A stretch of 64,000 nucleotides of DNA from Pseudopyrenochaeta lycopersici (GCA_003313425.1 NHZP01000085.1:1-64000), one strand, 5' to 3'; positions 9,075 through 19,757 are shown, counted from the first letter of the stretch. Program-made: numbers and translations. Notes: generated by a model from the letters alone, not told the origin.

Positions 9075-11336
9075 ATGACTTTAGAGGGCTGCGAGACAGT
9101 AACTTGCGGATTCTGGATTAATTGGAGTCAGTTTGCGCCAGTGACTCTATATACAATTCCTGCTGACCTGTATAGACAAGGGAGCCATTCTTGGCTCAAC
9201 TTTCACACTTCCTAATAGATATGGCCTAATTTTAGTCGCATTCATTACCTTGTGCATAAAATTTGCCGGCGGTGCTACGTGGGGAATTGTTCGCTATCTG
9301 ATACATCAGATCAACGCGTCTCCACGGTCGCAAGATGACGTGTATCACCAGCTCCAGCTCATCTTACGGAATATAGAAAGCGAATTCCAGCTAATATTGG
9401 ACCTTTTCAAGGTCGGGTACGGCCACGAAAAGAATCGATTAAAAACATACAGGCGCGCTCTCCCTCTGATTTTCATTGCCACCGTCCACATGTTCGGCAT
9501 CTGGATAGCAGTTCTCATCACGCCGACAGTCCTTGTCCGCAACGATGAGGTCCGAGTAGCGACCCAAGCCTGCGGATTTCTGGAAGAAGTCTCGCAGTAC
9601 AACAATTTTACAGACCAAAAGACCTTTGAGACAGCTAACGCTCTCTTGTTGTGGGGACGGAACACCTATCGAAGAGCAGCTAGCTACTCGCAGATCTGCT
9701 ACAACCATGGCTACGTGGAAAACTCCACTGTCTGTGATATGCTGGTTCGTCCAACTATCCAGATGACATCGAAATTGGTCCCATGCCCATTCCAGGAAAG
9801 GATCTGTAATGGGAATGGCTCTCGAGCTGGATACTGGCTTCGTGCATTCTGACATTCACTTAGGCATCAATACACGGCCTAGAGACAGGGTTTCTGCCAA
9901 AAAAGGTGCTCACTTGTGTGCCTCTAGCTGGCGAGAGATATACGGACGGTTGGTTCAAAGTCTCGGAAGAGCAGACTTTAGAACTCACCGGCAGCCCCTT
10001 CGCCGAATTTATCGCGTACGAGTTTGGGCGTCACCGCGATGCTGACAATCTTGAGCCGCACCTCACCTTCTCTATGGACAGCTTGCTTTCTGCAAGGGGG
10101 GAGACACCGTACGGCACTGCGTAAGTAGCGCTTTACACCCGGTGCGAAGGATGTCCTCCATATACCTATATCACAAAGTCTAACCAAATCTCCAGCTTCC
10201 TCAGCTCAACTTTCAACAGCAACTCCACTGAACTTGAATTCGACCCAATCCCTGAACTCCAATCCCTAAACGCCGACCTCACGGTGATCTCCCTCGTAAA
10301 CCGCGTGCGCTACCGCAACGCAATCCAAGACCCCTGGTTCAACTCCAATATCTGCGCCAACGATACCCTCTTCGGCTCCTTCTGCATGTCGACCAACCCC
10401 ATCTCCTTCCTCGGCTGTCAAGAGCGGTATCAACTCTGTACCCACGACGCGAGGTACTGTTCGCCGCTAACCGGGATTTTGGGCATAATCCTGGACCCAA
10501 AGAACTCGCCCGCGCTTAATCCGACCCAGAAAGCCGTATTCAACTTCATGTGGCAGACGATACGCATCATGCGCCTCTACAACCAGCTCAGCCTCATCGG
10601 TCAGGAGAACCTCGTCGCGAACAGCTACCTCTGGGCATCGGGCGCCTTGTTTGGCGTGTCGGCCGCGCTGCCCGACAGGCAATGGCAGATCGAGGTTGCA
10701 AACTTGATGAACACAAGTCTCGCGGGAATGCAGCTGATGGCGCAGATGTATGCCCGGCCCACAGACTTCGATACTGGGTCTGGGATCGATTTGCTCAATC
10801 ACATTGTTCCACCAGGGGATAAGGAGCATAGGTTGCTTTGTGATAAGGTTAAGGTGAGGAGTCAGGCACATACGTCCTTTTCGGCGCTGGGGTTCTTTCT
10901 TACGGTTGCGCTGTCGCTGCTGTTTGTTGTAACAAACATAAGTCTCCCCAAGATCGTGGGATGTGTCCAGCGGAGGACCGGTAAGGGGTTGCATAGACGA
11001 TTGGATTGGATTGAGATGGGGGCGTTTCAGTTGCAGAGGATCGCGGCCGAAGGGCGCGGCATTGGGCCGTGGAATGGGAGGGAGAAGGAGGTTCCGACAC
11101 TGGGGGAGTTTGGGCATCTGTTCTCGTTGACGGGGCAGAGTTTGAAGAGTCGATGGAGTGGGGCGGATAATTGTGAGACTCGGGGAAGGGAGGCGGATGA
11201 CATGGAAACGAAGAATATACAACGATCATGGGATGGGAGGGCGAGGGAGACTAGTCCAAGAGTGGAGGTTAAGAGGGCTAGGAGCCCAGGGGAGGTAGAG
11301 GAGGTGATTGATAACAATCCGATTCCCAGTCCCTGA
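9075..11336 (+). pseudogene. Large fungal membrane protein gene with two frameshifts
   Basis: The exons are 9075-9126, 9176-10120 and 10196-11336. Intron 1 is 49 nt (GTCAGT...TGCTGAC...TATAG) and intron 2 is 75 nt (GTAAGT...TCCAG); both keep the frame. The product would be about 710 residues. It has an N-terminal membrane segment (YGLILVAFITLCIKFAGG), a second helix (LPLIFIATVHMFGIWIAVLI), a long Cys- and Asn-X-Thr/Ser-containing loop that should lie outside the membrane, a third helix near the C-terminus (LGFFLTVALSLLFVVTNISL) and a charged cytoplasmic tail. This is the plan of a widespread Pezizomycotina family with no assigned function. The frame slips by one base near 9827 (after NGNG) and again near 9903, after a run of six A. 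Each time the next block continues the expected protein. These could be sequencing errors or real inactivation. Confidence 0.6.
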
Positions 11337-11912
11337 TCACGTGACCACTTTCAACCGGGAAGAGGGAAATTTGGAAATGTTTATTTAAGTGCGTGTATTG
11401 TCAATACCAGTTTTCCATTGCTTTCGTTCGCACTGGGCCTAGCGAAGCTACTTAAAAAGAAAGCCACTAACAGCAGATTCAGTAAAAGGCAGAATGCCTT
11501 CAGTGCGCCACAAATTTTTCGAATGCTGGACGAGAAGGAAGACCCAGCGCGCAATATTTGGGAAGGAGAATATTCAAGCGTACCGATTCTTTTTATGCAG
11601 ACTACGGGCAAATTTCCATATAACAATATGAAACGGTCAGAAAAACGTTGCATCGACAGGCCAATTATAACGTGGGCAGAAAATCAGACAAGCGGAACGC
11701 CCAAAAATCGAGCGTCACATCAATCGCCAACCGCACAAATTTTGTCTCCACCTGCATTAAGCTCGCAAACGGTTCCTCTTCTGCTGCGTGGCCTTGAGCA
11801 TGACCACTCGAGCATGAGCGAGTTCGATCTACGAGAAAATTCAGCTTCAATACCACCGAGCAACTTCTCTGCCTTTGAAAATCAGCCGAGAGGGTTTATG
11901 TGATCAACCGCG
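11337..11912. other. Intergenic, no convincing gene
   Basis: A plus-strand frame to 11903 lacks a proper ATG start and any domain, so I do not call it. Confidence 0.35.
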
Positions 11913-12146
11913 GTGGCCAAACGGCAAGCTTGGCAGTCATACGGACAGGGCGATCCAGTTTACAACAACGTGTACACCATAACCTCTGCATATCACAACG
12001 GTACTCTCAAGATGTATACCAGCCACATCGGCCGGATCGTGGCACGTGCTTGCGGATCTTATGGAAGGGTAAATCCGCTCACTGTGATCGTTCCAGAGCC
12101 ATGCTCGTCAGCGTGTCGGGATGGTCTGCCCATCAAGAACGCATAA
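11913..12146 (+). pseudogene. Fragment of a fungal protein family of unknown function
   Basis: The segment reads AKRQAWQSYGQGDPVYNNVY, then TITSAYHNGTLKMYTSH. From memory, this matches the C-terminal part of a family seen repeatedly in Pleosporales genomes, without known function. After about 45 residues the similarity stops and the frame runs on into unrelated codons. It is a remnant next to another remnant (the ligase-like fragment), which suggests a decayed gene cluster. Confidence 0.35.
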
Positions 12147-12165
12147 TACCCTGGGTCCCAGCCCC

Positions 12166-12426
12166 GAAATAGTTGTTTCCTGGTTCAACAAGCATGATGA
12201 AATCATTCCGCGAGAACGACAAGGAGCCGTTGCCTTCTTATCATGTCTATTTCCAGATCGGAGGGCGGACCGTGTCTTCGTTCTGCGGGAAAATTGCCTC
12301 AAATTAATCATCAAGCAAGCTCAAGGGCTCGATGAGACACGTTTAAAGCAATTACAAAGTTGGAGGACTAGAGACGGTGCCGACTTTGCGTCTGGGCGCG
12401 ACTTTGCTCACCCTGCGCACGAATAA
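12166..12426 (+). pseudogene. ATP-dependent DNA ligase-domain protein, N-terminal fragment
   Basis: The frame reads VVSWFNKHDEIIPRERQGAV, then AFLSCLFPDRRADRVF and IIKQAQGLDETRLKQLQSWR, ending TRDGADFAS. I recognise this as the N-terminal region of a fungal protein family annotated with an ATP-dependent DNA ligase domain. The match ends at DFAS and the catalytic ligase domain is absent. The frame is then lost about 170 bp before a solo LTR. Assignment is from memory of the family. Coding function is excluded by truncation. Confidence 0.5.
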
Positions 12427-12596
12427 TGCGCAGTAGTCGCAAAAAGCTGAACACGTTGCAAATGGTGTTGCACTCGCTCCTTCTTCCGGCCTCGGAAGTT
12501 GTTGCAGCTGGGCCCCCAGTGCCAGCGACTGCAAGTCACCCCAAGCCCGCTCGGCGAGGAACCCTGCCCGTTCACAACATTCATTGGCCAACAGAG

Positions 12597-12839
12597 TATT
12601 AGTATGAGTACCCTAATAATGTGGCACATGTGATGCAATTCTCAATAGACTTAAAATTATCTCTATTTTGAGTTGTCTCCCCCTCTTCTACAGAGCGCAA
12701 CCTGCTCCTTTATATCTATGGCCTCAACTTCAGCTCTTCGGTCTGGCCGACGGTGAATCCGATATTCTCGGTCTCACCGAAAGTATGGAATTTCGGTCTC
12801 TCCGATCAGATATCACCGTACTTTCTAGACCTGTCAACA
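12597..12839 (-). repeat. Solo LTR with 5-bp target duplication
   Basis: A 243-bp repeat flanked by CAGAG on both sides (12592-12596 and 12840-12844). A second copy of its right 211 bp lies at 51295-51505. Read on the minus strand it starts TGTTGACAGG and has a TATA-like ATATAAAG, as an LTR promoter would. The minus-strand 3' end is less typical (it does not end in CA). No internal retrotransposon sequence accompanies either copy. Confidence 0.6.
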
Positions 12840-13050
12840 CAGAGGACCTCCGTAAGGCTTTTTTTTTAACAGTCAAGCAGGTATGCCTCTTCTAATGGAG
12901 TGTATACTCCTTATTGGAGAACGTCAAAGCAGCCACGGTCAGCCACCGCCCCTTGCCCTTTTTCGCATAAGCTATTTATGATGACCTGTCATCTAGCCGA
13001 AGGCTCCACATAAAAGGATTCGTTGCGATTGACCAGAATGCTTGAAGACT

Positions 13051-15208
13051 GATTGATTGATTCTTACGCCACAGGGTGCCCAGAAGGCCCATGGGCTGAC
13101 TATCCCATCTGACCTAATCGCTTAGACCTCGGTACGCCCACGCTTCATTCCAAGCCCAAAGCAGCTTCGTCCCTCTCGACTCTGACCTCTCTACTCCTTG
13201 TAGTTATACCGACCAGGACCTGCCTTACTCTTGTCCCCACGGTCCTTCGTATCCGAGAGCCGTTTCCCGACCGTCGACCTTCTCATTACCGGCTGGCCAA
13301 CTTCGAGTCCGCGAGGATATAACCTGTGGCCTGGAGGGTCCTACAGTATCGCGTTCACCCTAGATGTCCAATGGCAATAACAAACTCGACAGTCCTGTTG
13401 AGCACATTGGGGTTAGGTTTCCAAGACTCCGCCTTTCCATCCAGTGGTTCGCCCGAGGGTAGCCGTTGTTCCGACCGTCCTCCTAAGAAGAAGCACAGGT
13501 CGCCCCACCTGTTACCTGCGACTTTCCGTAGTGCCGGACGGAGCTCGTCCCATCGTGAACATTCGAAGAGGAAGTGGCGAACAGTTTCTGGGGTCTGTCT
13601 TTCACACTCGCATAAGGCTGAATTCGTGGCGCCTATTTTCGCAAGGTAACTCTTGAGCCGACTCTTTCCAGTACGTAGTTGGCACAGTATCGCTGCTTTC
13701 TTATATGTGAGGTTGTCGTACATGATTCGCGTGTGTCGGCCAGGTAGTGCTGCGTCTAGGGGTACCGGCTTATCCAGTTTTGTCCTTGGTAAGAGGGCGT
13801 GAGTCCTTTTCAGCGCCGACGGTAGTGTGAGTCCGGATATCGGCGGCAGGTCTTCACTTGTCGCTTTCTTTGCTAGGTCATCTGCTTTCTCACTTCCTTT
13901 GATTTTCGCGTGTGCGGGAACCCATTGGACACGAACATCTGGCCCTCCTCGTCCTCTTAAGTCTAGTACGGTGTTCACGATCAGCCGAATCACGGCTTGA
14001 CCACTCTGGCGAGAAGGTCGCTCCACTGCTCTAATGGCTGTCTGACTGTCGCTTACTATCACATAGGTGAGATCTCTGGCCCTGTCTCTGAATCGGGCAA
14101 TCATGTCGGGAGACCAAATGGCTGAGATGAGTTCGAGTGCGGCTTGAATTGCTATGAGCTCGACGTGGCTCGCTGTGTATCCGTCGTTTTGCCCGACTCT
14201 GATAGCCTCACCGTGTTCTGCAACTGTATTGTCCCGTCTTCTGGCCGAATGGTAGACGCCGACTCCGGCGTTGTTCCCTCGGAATGAGGCATCCACAAAG
14301 ATTTTTAAATCTTCAGATTCGTCTGCCCACTTCTTTGCTTCTTCTCTACTAAGGATGTTGGCTTTTAATCCTTGTTGCCACGGGGGTATGCAGAACGGAT
14401 CAATCCTCTCCAGCCCAATAAGATTAACTGACTCCAGTTTCGCTGCCACTTGCTGGAGCGGTGAAGGAAAGCGCTTGTTCTTCGTGTCTATACCCTTGCG
14501 TATCTTCCACCACGGATGATTTGCCGGGAGGGTGTGGCACTTGACGTAGAAGTTGTATTTCTGTCTGCACAGGCGCGTCTCGAGTTGTTCGATATCCGCT
14601 TCCACTTCGGCCCTGGTTAGCGCCACGGTACGAAAGGCTCCTATTATCGCTTGCGTTCCAATCCGCTGGATCTGGTTTAGCATCCTGATGGTCCGACTTG
14701 TCAGACTCATAGACCATATCGGGGACGCATAGTCGACCGTGGGTGTCACTGTTGCGGTGAACAGTTGCCTAGCTGCTCCTACCGTCATCCCTTTCATGCG
14801 CTTCAGAGCTAGAGCTGCCCTCACACCTCTCTTGGTGGCTCTGGCCGCATGTTGGTGAAACCGAAGTTTCTGATCGAAGACCACCCCAAGGATTTTGACC
14901 TCCGATTGTGGATGGATTGCTTCTCCATTGACGACGATCGGCCGGTTTGATGTTGCATTGTTCCTGCGTGTGAAGTGGATGAAGGCCGTTTTATCAGCTT
15001 CAAATGAGGCACCGCTCTTCCGCGCCCATTGCTCTGCTTTTGCTACTACTGTTTCTTGTAGCAAAGAGGTGTTTTCCTCTGCTGACGCCCCAGTGACCCA
15101 AGCAGTGTAGTCTACAAAAGCTATTGCCCCTTTATTGCGGTTTATCTTGGATGAGACCAAGCCCGCATTGAAGTAAAGGAACAAGATGGGAGATAGCGGG
15201 GATCCCTG
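13051..15208 (-). mobile_element. LINE (Tad1-like non-LTR retrotransposon), 3' half, copy 1
   Basis: On the minus strand it begins at the CAGGG target of a copia LTR (15204-15208) and runs through the second half of reverse transcriptase, RNase H and a 3' UTR. It ends in an ATCAATCAATC-type tail at 13051, as fungal LINEs do. The matching 5' half is not adjacent. Candidates are the inverted LINE-B 5' half at 38819-42370 or the LINE-A 5' half at 22030-25732. A nearly identical second copy of the RT part lies at 17927-18851 in the opposite orientation. Confidence 0.85.
13355..15208 (-). pseudogene. LINE ORF2 C-terminal half: RT thumb, RNase H, zinc motif
   Basis: The frame starts inside the conserved RT motif QGSPLSPILFLYFNAG and continues for about 610 residues without a stop. 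The RT active-site box should read FVDD but reads AFVDYTAWVTG here, so one catalytic aspartate is missing. RNase H follows with its acidic residues visible: IFVDAS, ASHVELIAIQAA, VIVSDSQTAIRAV and GSEKADDLAKKA. Near the C-terminus is a CCHC-like cluster (CECERQTPETVRHFLFEC), typical of Tad1-clade ORF2. It lacks the endonuclease and the RT fingers, which were separated from it by the LTR junction at 15208. It cannot encode an active enzyme. Confidence 0.85.
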
Positions 15209-15328
15209 AGTTGAAAATGTGATTCTTCAAGTGTATAGATTGACCTATGGGCCTGTGTGTACTTATATACATGTAGACTGTCCCTGTCTACATAGGCAGA
15301 CAAGCCACAGACTCCACCGTGGCGTATT

Positions 15329-15497
15329 AGTTGAAATGTGTTTCTTCAAGCGTGTATATTACTATATGACCTTATAAGTACTTATATACTTGTAGGCTTG
15401 GTCTGCCTGAATAGGCAGACCCGCCACAAGCTCCATTGTGGCTTGCTTGCCTATAAGGCATCCACGTCACCTTGTCACATGCTGTTTCAAAACAACT
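15329..15497 (-). repeat. Solo copia-2 LTR
   Basis: A 169-bp repeat, AGTTGAAATG...AAACAACT on the plus strand, differing from the two LTRs of the complete copia-2 (32436-32604, 38530-38698) at only a few positions. It is flanked by GTATT on both sides (15324-15328 and 15498-15502), a 5-bp target duplication. The target lies inside the solo copia-1 LTR. Confidence 0.9.
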
Positions 15498-15509
15498 GTA
15501 TTTGCCTAT

Positions 15510-17882
15510 CCCTTAAACCGCCGAGTTGTGCCTTTTTTTGATATAACCAATAAAAGCGTACGCACGTGCCCACCGGTAATACTTCGGCCCCATTAGCGTG
15601 CCAAGTCTTGCAACACCAAAGTTGTGTACGCCAACAATTTGTACGATTACAATTACAATAACTTCTTAAAATCACCGCCATAACGCTCTTTTTTTACGCA
15701 ATATGGCGCGCGGTACACGTTCATACGGCCGCCCTGATGATGATCTCGTTCCTACCGATTTTTCGCCGCCACAGAGATTCAGAAACAGGCCTCTAATGCC
15801 ACCAGAAACTCCACCGCCTGCATGGGAGCCTCTACACGTACAAAACGAGCATCAACGTGGTAAACCTAATTTACCTGGTGAAGTGAATCGCGAGAGCCCA
15901 ATTGAGCTCTTTCGGCTGTATTGGAACGATACAACAATCCAACAAATTTGTGACTACACAAACGAGATTGCCAGCCGGCGAGAACGTCCTCAGCCGGCTT
16001 TCGCACGTACATGGCGACCAGTTACTCCAAATGAGTTTTTTGGTTACTTAGCTATTGTAATCCACATGGGGATACACCAAGAGCCGTGTATTGAAGATTA
16101 TTGGCGAACTGACGTTGAGTTTGGAGTCCGCCATTACGTTCACGAAATTATGAGCCGTAACCGTTTCCAACAAATTGATCGTTACGTATATGTTTGCAAA
16201 CCTCGCAACGATGGCGACCCACCATTTTCTAATACATTTGAACGTGTATTTGGCCTCTCTGAACATTTTAGAAGGGTCTCACAACATTATTGGAGCCCCG
16301 GCCAGCACCTTGCCGTTGATGAGTCCATGACACGTTTTTATGGGCGTGCACGTGAGACTACAGTAATTGATTGTAAGGCACAATCAACCGGTTACAAGAT
16401 CTGGTTCCTGGCAGACTCTGGGTATTGTTTGAACTGGAGGTTTCACTCAAAAGGACAAGGTATGGGTGGTGGGCCATACAAACTTAGTCCACAATGGAGA
16501 ACAGAAGGGTTTCCGCCTACACAAGCCGTTGTTTTGGAGTTGGCCGTTGACCAGCTTGCTGGTGAGCCCAATCAACGATTGTTACCGCCAATGAGGCACG
16601 TAATTTGGATGGATAATTTGTTTACAACGATCAAATTATTGGAGCGTTTACGATTTGATGGAATTGGAGCTGCTGGTACGGTGCGAACCTCGAAGACCCC
16701 ACGTGAGATTAATGAGGCAATTGCTAACGTACAAAACGGCCCTCTTTCTCTCCAGGAACAACTCCCAATTACGCCTTCCTCGTCGCAATCTCAAATCCAA
16801 TTACCGTTACGATCGCAATCGCCGTTACAAACGCCGTTACAATCGCAGTCGCAATTACAATCAACGTTTACAAACGCCACAATCTATTTGAACGCCCCTG
16901 AAAGCTTTTCCAATCGTCTCATCAATGTACGGCCTTGGCGCGATCAGTTGGAGTGGGGAACAATACGATATGACGTAAGCGGAACAGGGAGAGTAGCCCA
17001 GTTCGCGTGGAGGGATAACAGCGTTGTTCTCTTTGCTTCAACGGTCGGCAGTTTGGTGGAGACTATCACCAGAGAGCGTCGTCGGCCAGCAGCTTCAAGA
17101 ACAGGTGCTTCTCAAACACGGAGACTGTTTGGGAACCAGATTCGGATGCCCTTGAGTATACCGGCGTTGATTGACGATTACAATCACTATATGAATGCAG
17201 TTGATCGTTTTGATCAACTCAGGAGCTACTACTCAATCCTACGTTCCCATCGGAAAACCTGGAGGCCTTTGTTTACTCTTCTGATTGACATCTCACTTGT
17301 CAACAGTTATAAGTGGTATACAGGTAACGAGAAGACTAACCGCAATGATCACAAGACGTGGCTTTCAAGGTTAGTGGTACAGTTGAGGGATTTAACGATA
17401 CAACCCACGCGTTTACGACGTTTTGATCAATTGAAAAGCACTCAGGGGCAGCACCAAATCGATTGCCTTTACCCTCAATACCGTAGTTGCGTAGTTTGTG
17501 CTGTTACAGGTAAGCGATCAACGCCTCGCCGCCCACTTGGTGAGTTACCAGTGAACCAAATTCGCCGTACTCGACCAAAACGGACTAAATGGGGCTGTAT
17601 TTACTGCCAAATACCTGTATGCAAGAAACCCTGCTGGTCTCAGCATGTGAATGAATCGCATAGGCGCGAAACCAACCTGCAGGCAACGCGTTTTTAGTTG
17701 AATAATCGATCAATTGTTCCAAAATTACGATCTCGAACTTGCGCATTTACGTGATCAAACGTACGAATTTCTCTCACCCAATTTCTTTGGTGAGGCTTCT
17801 TTGAGGTTCGGAAAATGGCGATTTTAGCCACCGATGCCGCCGATTGGCTGCGAAAAAAAGGCATAACTCGGCGGTTTAAGGG
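15510..17882 (+). mobile_element. PiggyBac-like DNA transposon
   Basis: A 2373-bp element with 30-bp terminal inverted repeats differing at one base: CCCTTAAACCGCCGAGTT at each end, followed by G/A and TGCCTTTTTTT. It carries one full-length transposase gene. It sits in the solo copia-1 LTR between GCCTAT and ATAGGC, where uninterrupted LTR copies read GCCTATAGGC. That implies a 2-bp (AT or TA) duplication rather than the TTAA usual for piggyBac, although TTAA is present inside each end. See the separate finding. Confidence 0.85.
15703..17697 (+). CDS. PiggyBac-type (PGBD, DDE_Tnp_1_7) transposase
   Basis: One uninterrupted 664-codon frame. The transposase cuts and pastes the surrounding element in the nucleus. 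Visible family features are the NEFFGYLAIVIHMGIHQEP region after an extended N-terminus; the first catalytic aspartate in HLAVDESMTRFYGR; the second in VIWMDNLFTTIKLLE; a C-terminal core (DDYNHYMNAVDRFDQLRSYY) with the third acidic residue; and a Cys/His-rich C-terminus (CVVCAVTG, then CIYCQIPVCKKPCWSQH) corresponding to the zinc finger that binds the terminal repeats. A Gln/Ser/Leu-rich repeat of low complexity (about residues 355-395) interrupts the core. Start is the only ATG near the first domain. The absence of stops and the near-identical repeats suggest a fairly young copy. Confidence 0.9.
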   Translation: MARGTRSYGRPDDDLVPTDFSPPQRFRNRPLMPPETPPPAWEPLHVQNEHQRGKPNLPGEVNRESPIELFRLYWNDTTIQQICDYTNEIASRRERPQPAFARTWRPVTPNEFFGYLAIVIHMGIHQEPCIEDYWRTDVEFGVRHYVHEIMSRNRFQQIDRYVYVCKPRNDGDPPFSNTFERVFGLSEHFRRVSQHYWSPGQHLAVDESMTRFYGRARETTVIDCKAQSTGYKIWFLADSGYCLNWRFHSKGQGMGGGPYKLSPQWRTEGFPPTQAVVLELAVDQLAGEPNQRLLPPMRHVIWMDNLFTTIKLLERLRFDGIGAAGTVRTSKTPREINEAIANVQNGPLSLQEQLPITPSSSQSQIQLPLRSQSPLQTPLQSQSQLQSTFTNATIYLNAPESFSNRLINVRPWRDQLEWGTIRYDVSGTGRVAQFAWRDNSVVLFASTVGSLVETITRERRRPAASRTGASQTRRLFGNQIRMPLSIPALIDDYNHYMNAVDRFDQLRSYYSILRSHRKTWRPLFTLLIDISLVNSYKWYTGNEKTNRNDHKTWLSRLVVQLRDLTIQPTRLRRFDQLKSTQGQHQIDCLYPQYRSCVVCAVTGKRSTPRRPLGELPVNQIRRTRPKRTKWGCIYCQIPVCKKPCWSQHVNESHRRETNLQATRF

Positions 17883-17926
17883 ATAGGCATATACGCCACC
17901 TCGTCACGTGCTGTTCAGAAACAACT

Positions 17927-18851
17927 CAGGGATCCCCGCTATCTCCCATCTTGTTCCTTTACTTCAATGCGGGCTTGGTCTCATCCAAGATAAACCGCAA
18001 TAAAGGGGCAATAGCTTTTGTAGACTACACTGCTTGGGTCACTGGGGCGTCAGCAGAGGAAAACACCTCTTTGCTACAAGAAACAGTAGTAGCAAAAGCA
18101 GAGCAATGGGCGCGGAAGAGCGGTGCCTCATTTGAAGCTGATAAAACGGCCTTCATCCACTTCACACGCAGGAACAATGCAACATCAAACCGGCCGATCG
18201 TCGTCAATGGAGAAGCAATCCATCCACAATCGGAGGTCAAAATCCTTGGGGTGGTCTTCGATCAGAAACTTCGGTTTCACCAACATGCGGCCAGAGCCAC
18301 CAAGAGAGGTGTGAGGGCAGCTCTAGCTCTGAAGCGCATGAAAGGGATGACGGTAGGAGCAGCTAGGCAACTGTTCACCGCAACAGTGACACCCACGGTC
18401 GACTATGCGTCCCCGATATGGTCTATGAGTCTGACAAGTCGGACCATCAGGATGCTAAACCAGATCCAGCGGATTGGAACGCAAGCGATAATAGGAGCCT
18501 TTCGTACCGTGGCGCTAACCAGGGCCGAAGTGGAAGCGGATATCGAACAACTCGAGACGCGCCTGTGCAGACAGAAATACAACTTCTACGTCAAGTGCCA
18601 CACCCTCCCGGCAAATCATCCGTGGTGGAAGATACGCAAGGGTATAGACACGAAGAACAAGCGCTTTCCTTCACCGCTCCAGCAAGTGGCAGCGAAACTG
18701 GAGTCAGTTAATCTTATTGGGCTGGAGAGGATTGATCCGTTCTGCATACCCCCGTGGCAACAAGGATTAAAAGCCAACATCCTTAGTAGAGAAGAAGAAG
18801 CAAAGAAGTGGGCAGACGAATCTGAAGATTTAAAAATCTTTGTGGATGCCT
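17927..18851 (+). pseudogene. LINE ORF2 fragment, copy 2 (3' half, truncated)
   Basis: It starts at CAGGG directly after the solo copia-1 LTR and matches the minus-strand copy at 13355-15208 residue for residue over about 300 codons, except one extra Glu in a GAA run (SREEEAKK). It carries the same defective RT box (FVDY in place of FVDD). The similarity stops at IFVDA, just before the RNase H domain would continue, and the next bases are TATCAATCAATC. That resembles the LINE 3' tail, so an internal deletion down to the tail is possible. Confidence 0.85.
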
Positions 18852-18895
18852 ATCAATCAATCGAGATAACTCTTACACCCCCAAAGTTTTGACAG

Positions 18896-19006
18896 TTGGA
18901 GGCGTGGGCAGCCGTCCCCGACTCACTGATCCGCAAGCTGATCACTAGCATGCCACACCGCCTTGACGCTGTAAGGCTTGCACAGGGCTACCAGACTAAA
19001 TATTAA
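18896..19006 (+). pseudogene. Tc1/mariner transposase C-terminal fragment
   Basis: The frame reads LEAWAAVPDSLIRKLITSMP, then HRLDAVRLAQGYQTKY and a TAA. This is the standard C-terminal signature of Tc1-type DDE transposases (W..IP...I..L..SMP.R...V....G..T.Y). The catalytic domain is absent, and no terminal repeats could be paired. Confidence 0.75.
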
Positions 19007-19757
19007 GTGTATTGCGATTAATTTGCGCTAATAATTGTCTAGTTTAGTCTACCCTACGTGATGTTATGGTGCTTTGAAGTTGAGGGCTTGAGTGGTGATG
19101 GGGACGCTAGCCTCCTTGACGAACAGACTTTTGTCCTGTGACTGTAACGTTAATAGTAAGCTATGTTGAATCCGCAGTAACCTGGAGCTTGGCGCATAGG
19201 TATGCAACGTTAGTACTGACACAGGTTGCGAAGGATGATCATCCCTAAGATTTTGCTCCTTCACTGTTACCACACGCTCTGCAGCGCTACTGCCTGCTTT
19301 ACCTGTCCGTCTACTTCATAAGCTCCTATAAGCATCTGTCATCCAGCTCCTCAATCCACCCACAACACTCTTCAAGCCACTTGACTGCTTATCGGAACCT
19401 GCCATCCACCCGCAGACACCGCACTACCAACAGGTTCATGAAACGTGGTTATATTCACTGGCACAAGAGCGTACCACCTCACTCAATTGTTGAGACCATC
19501 AGCTAGCTAAGAAGGGGTGGAAGGGGACAATGCTGTTAGCTGAGTGAATGGCGGTAAGCTAGTCCGCTGAAGAGAGCTAATCGACTAGCAACGCAGCGTA
19601 AGGAGCATAGAAGGGAGAGCATCCAGAACAAGAAGAATTAACAAGGGAGAGGAGAGGAGAGGAGATAGTTGCTCAAAGAGAGGCTAAATTACAAATTGCT
19701 CGTGAGCAAGAAAGGGTGCAATCAGGCTTCAACCGCGTGCGCTGCTCACTTGTATGT
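19007..19757. other. Intergenic, downstream of oxidoreductase gene
   Basis: A purine-rich stretch (GGAGAGGAGAGGAGAGGAG, about 19647-19667) is present. No gene or transposon end is recognised. Confidence 0.4.

Larger units (their letters stand above)
15209..17926 (-). repeat. Solo copia-1 LTR, interrupted twice
   Basis: The LTR reads on the minus strand and survives in three pieces: 15209-15328, 15498-15509 and 17883-17926. Rejoined, it is the same 169-bp sequence as the copia-1 LTR at 25733-25901, with the TATATAAGTAC promoter-like core. It ends AGTTG...CAACT. It is interrupted by a solo copia-2 LTR (flanked by GTATT) and by a piggyBac-like element. Its outer flanks are CCCTG (left) and CAGGG (right), inverted copies of one LINE target rather than a direct duplication. 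Confidence 0.85.

Noticed and set aside
10467..11222. 251-codon minus-strand frame
   Set aside because: It lies entirely opposite the conserved membrane-protein exon and is a compositional shadow of it.
11418..11903. 161-codon plus-str frame
   Set aside because: Starts at a non-ATG codon, no domain, low-complexity; no intron evidence.
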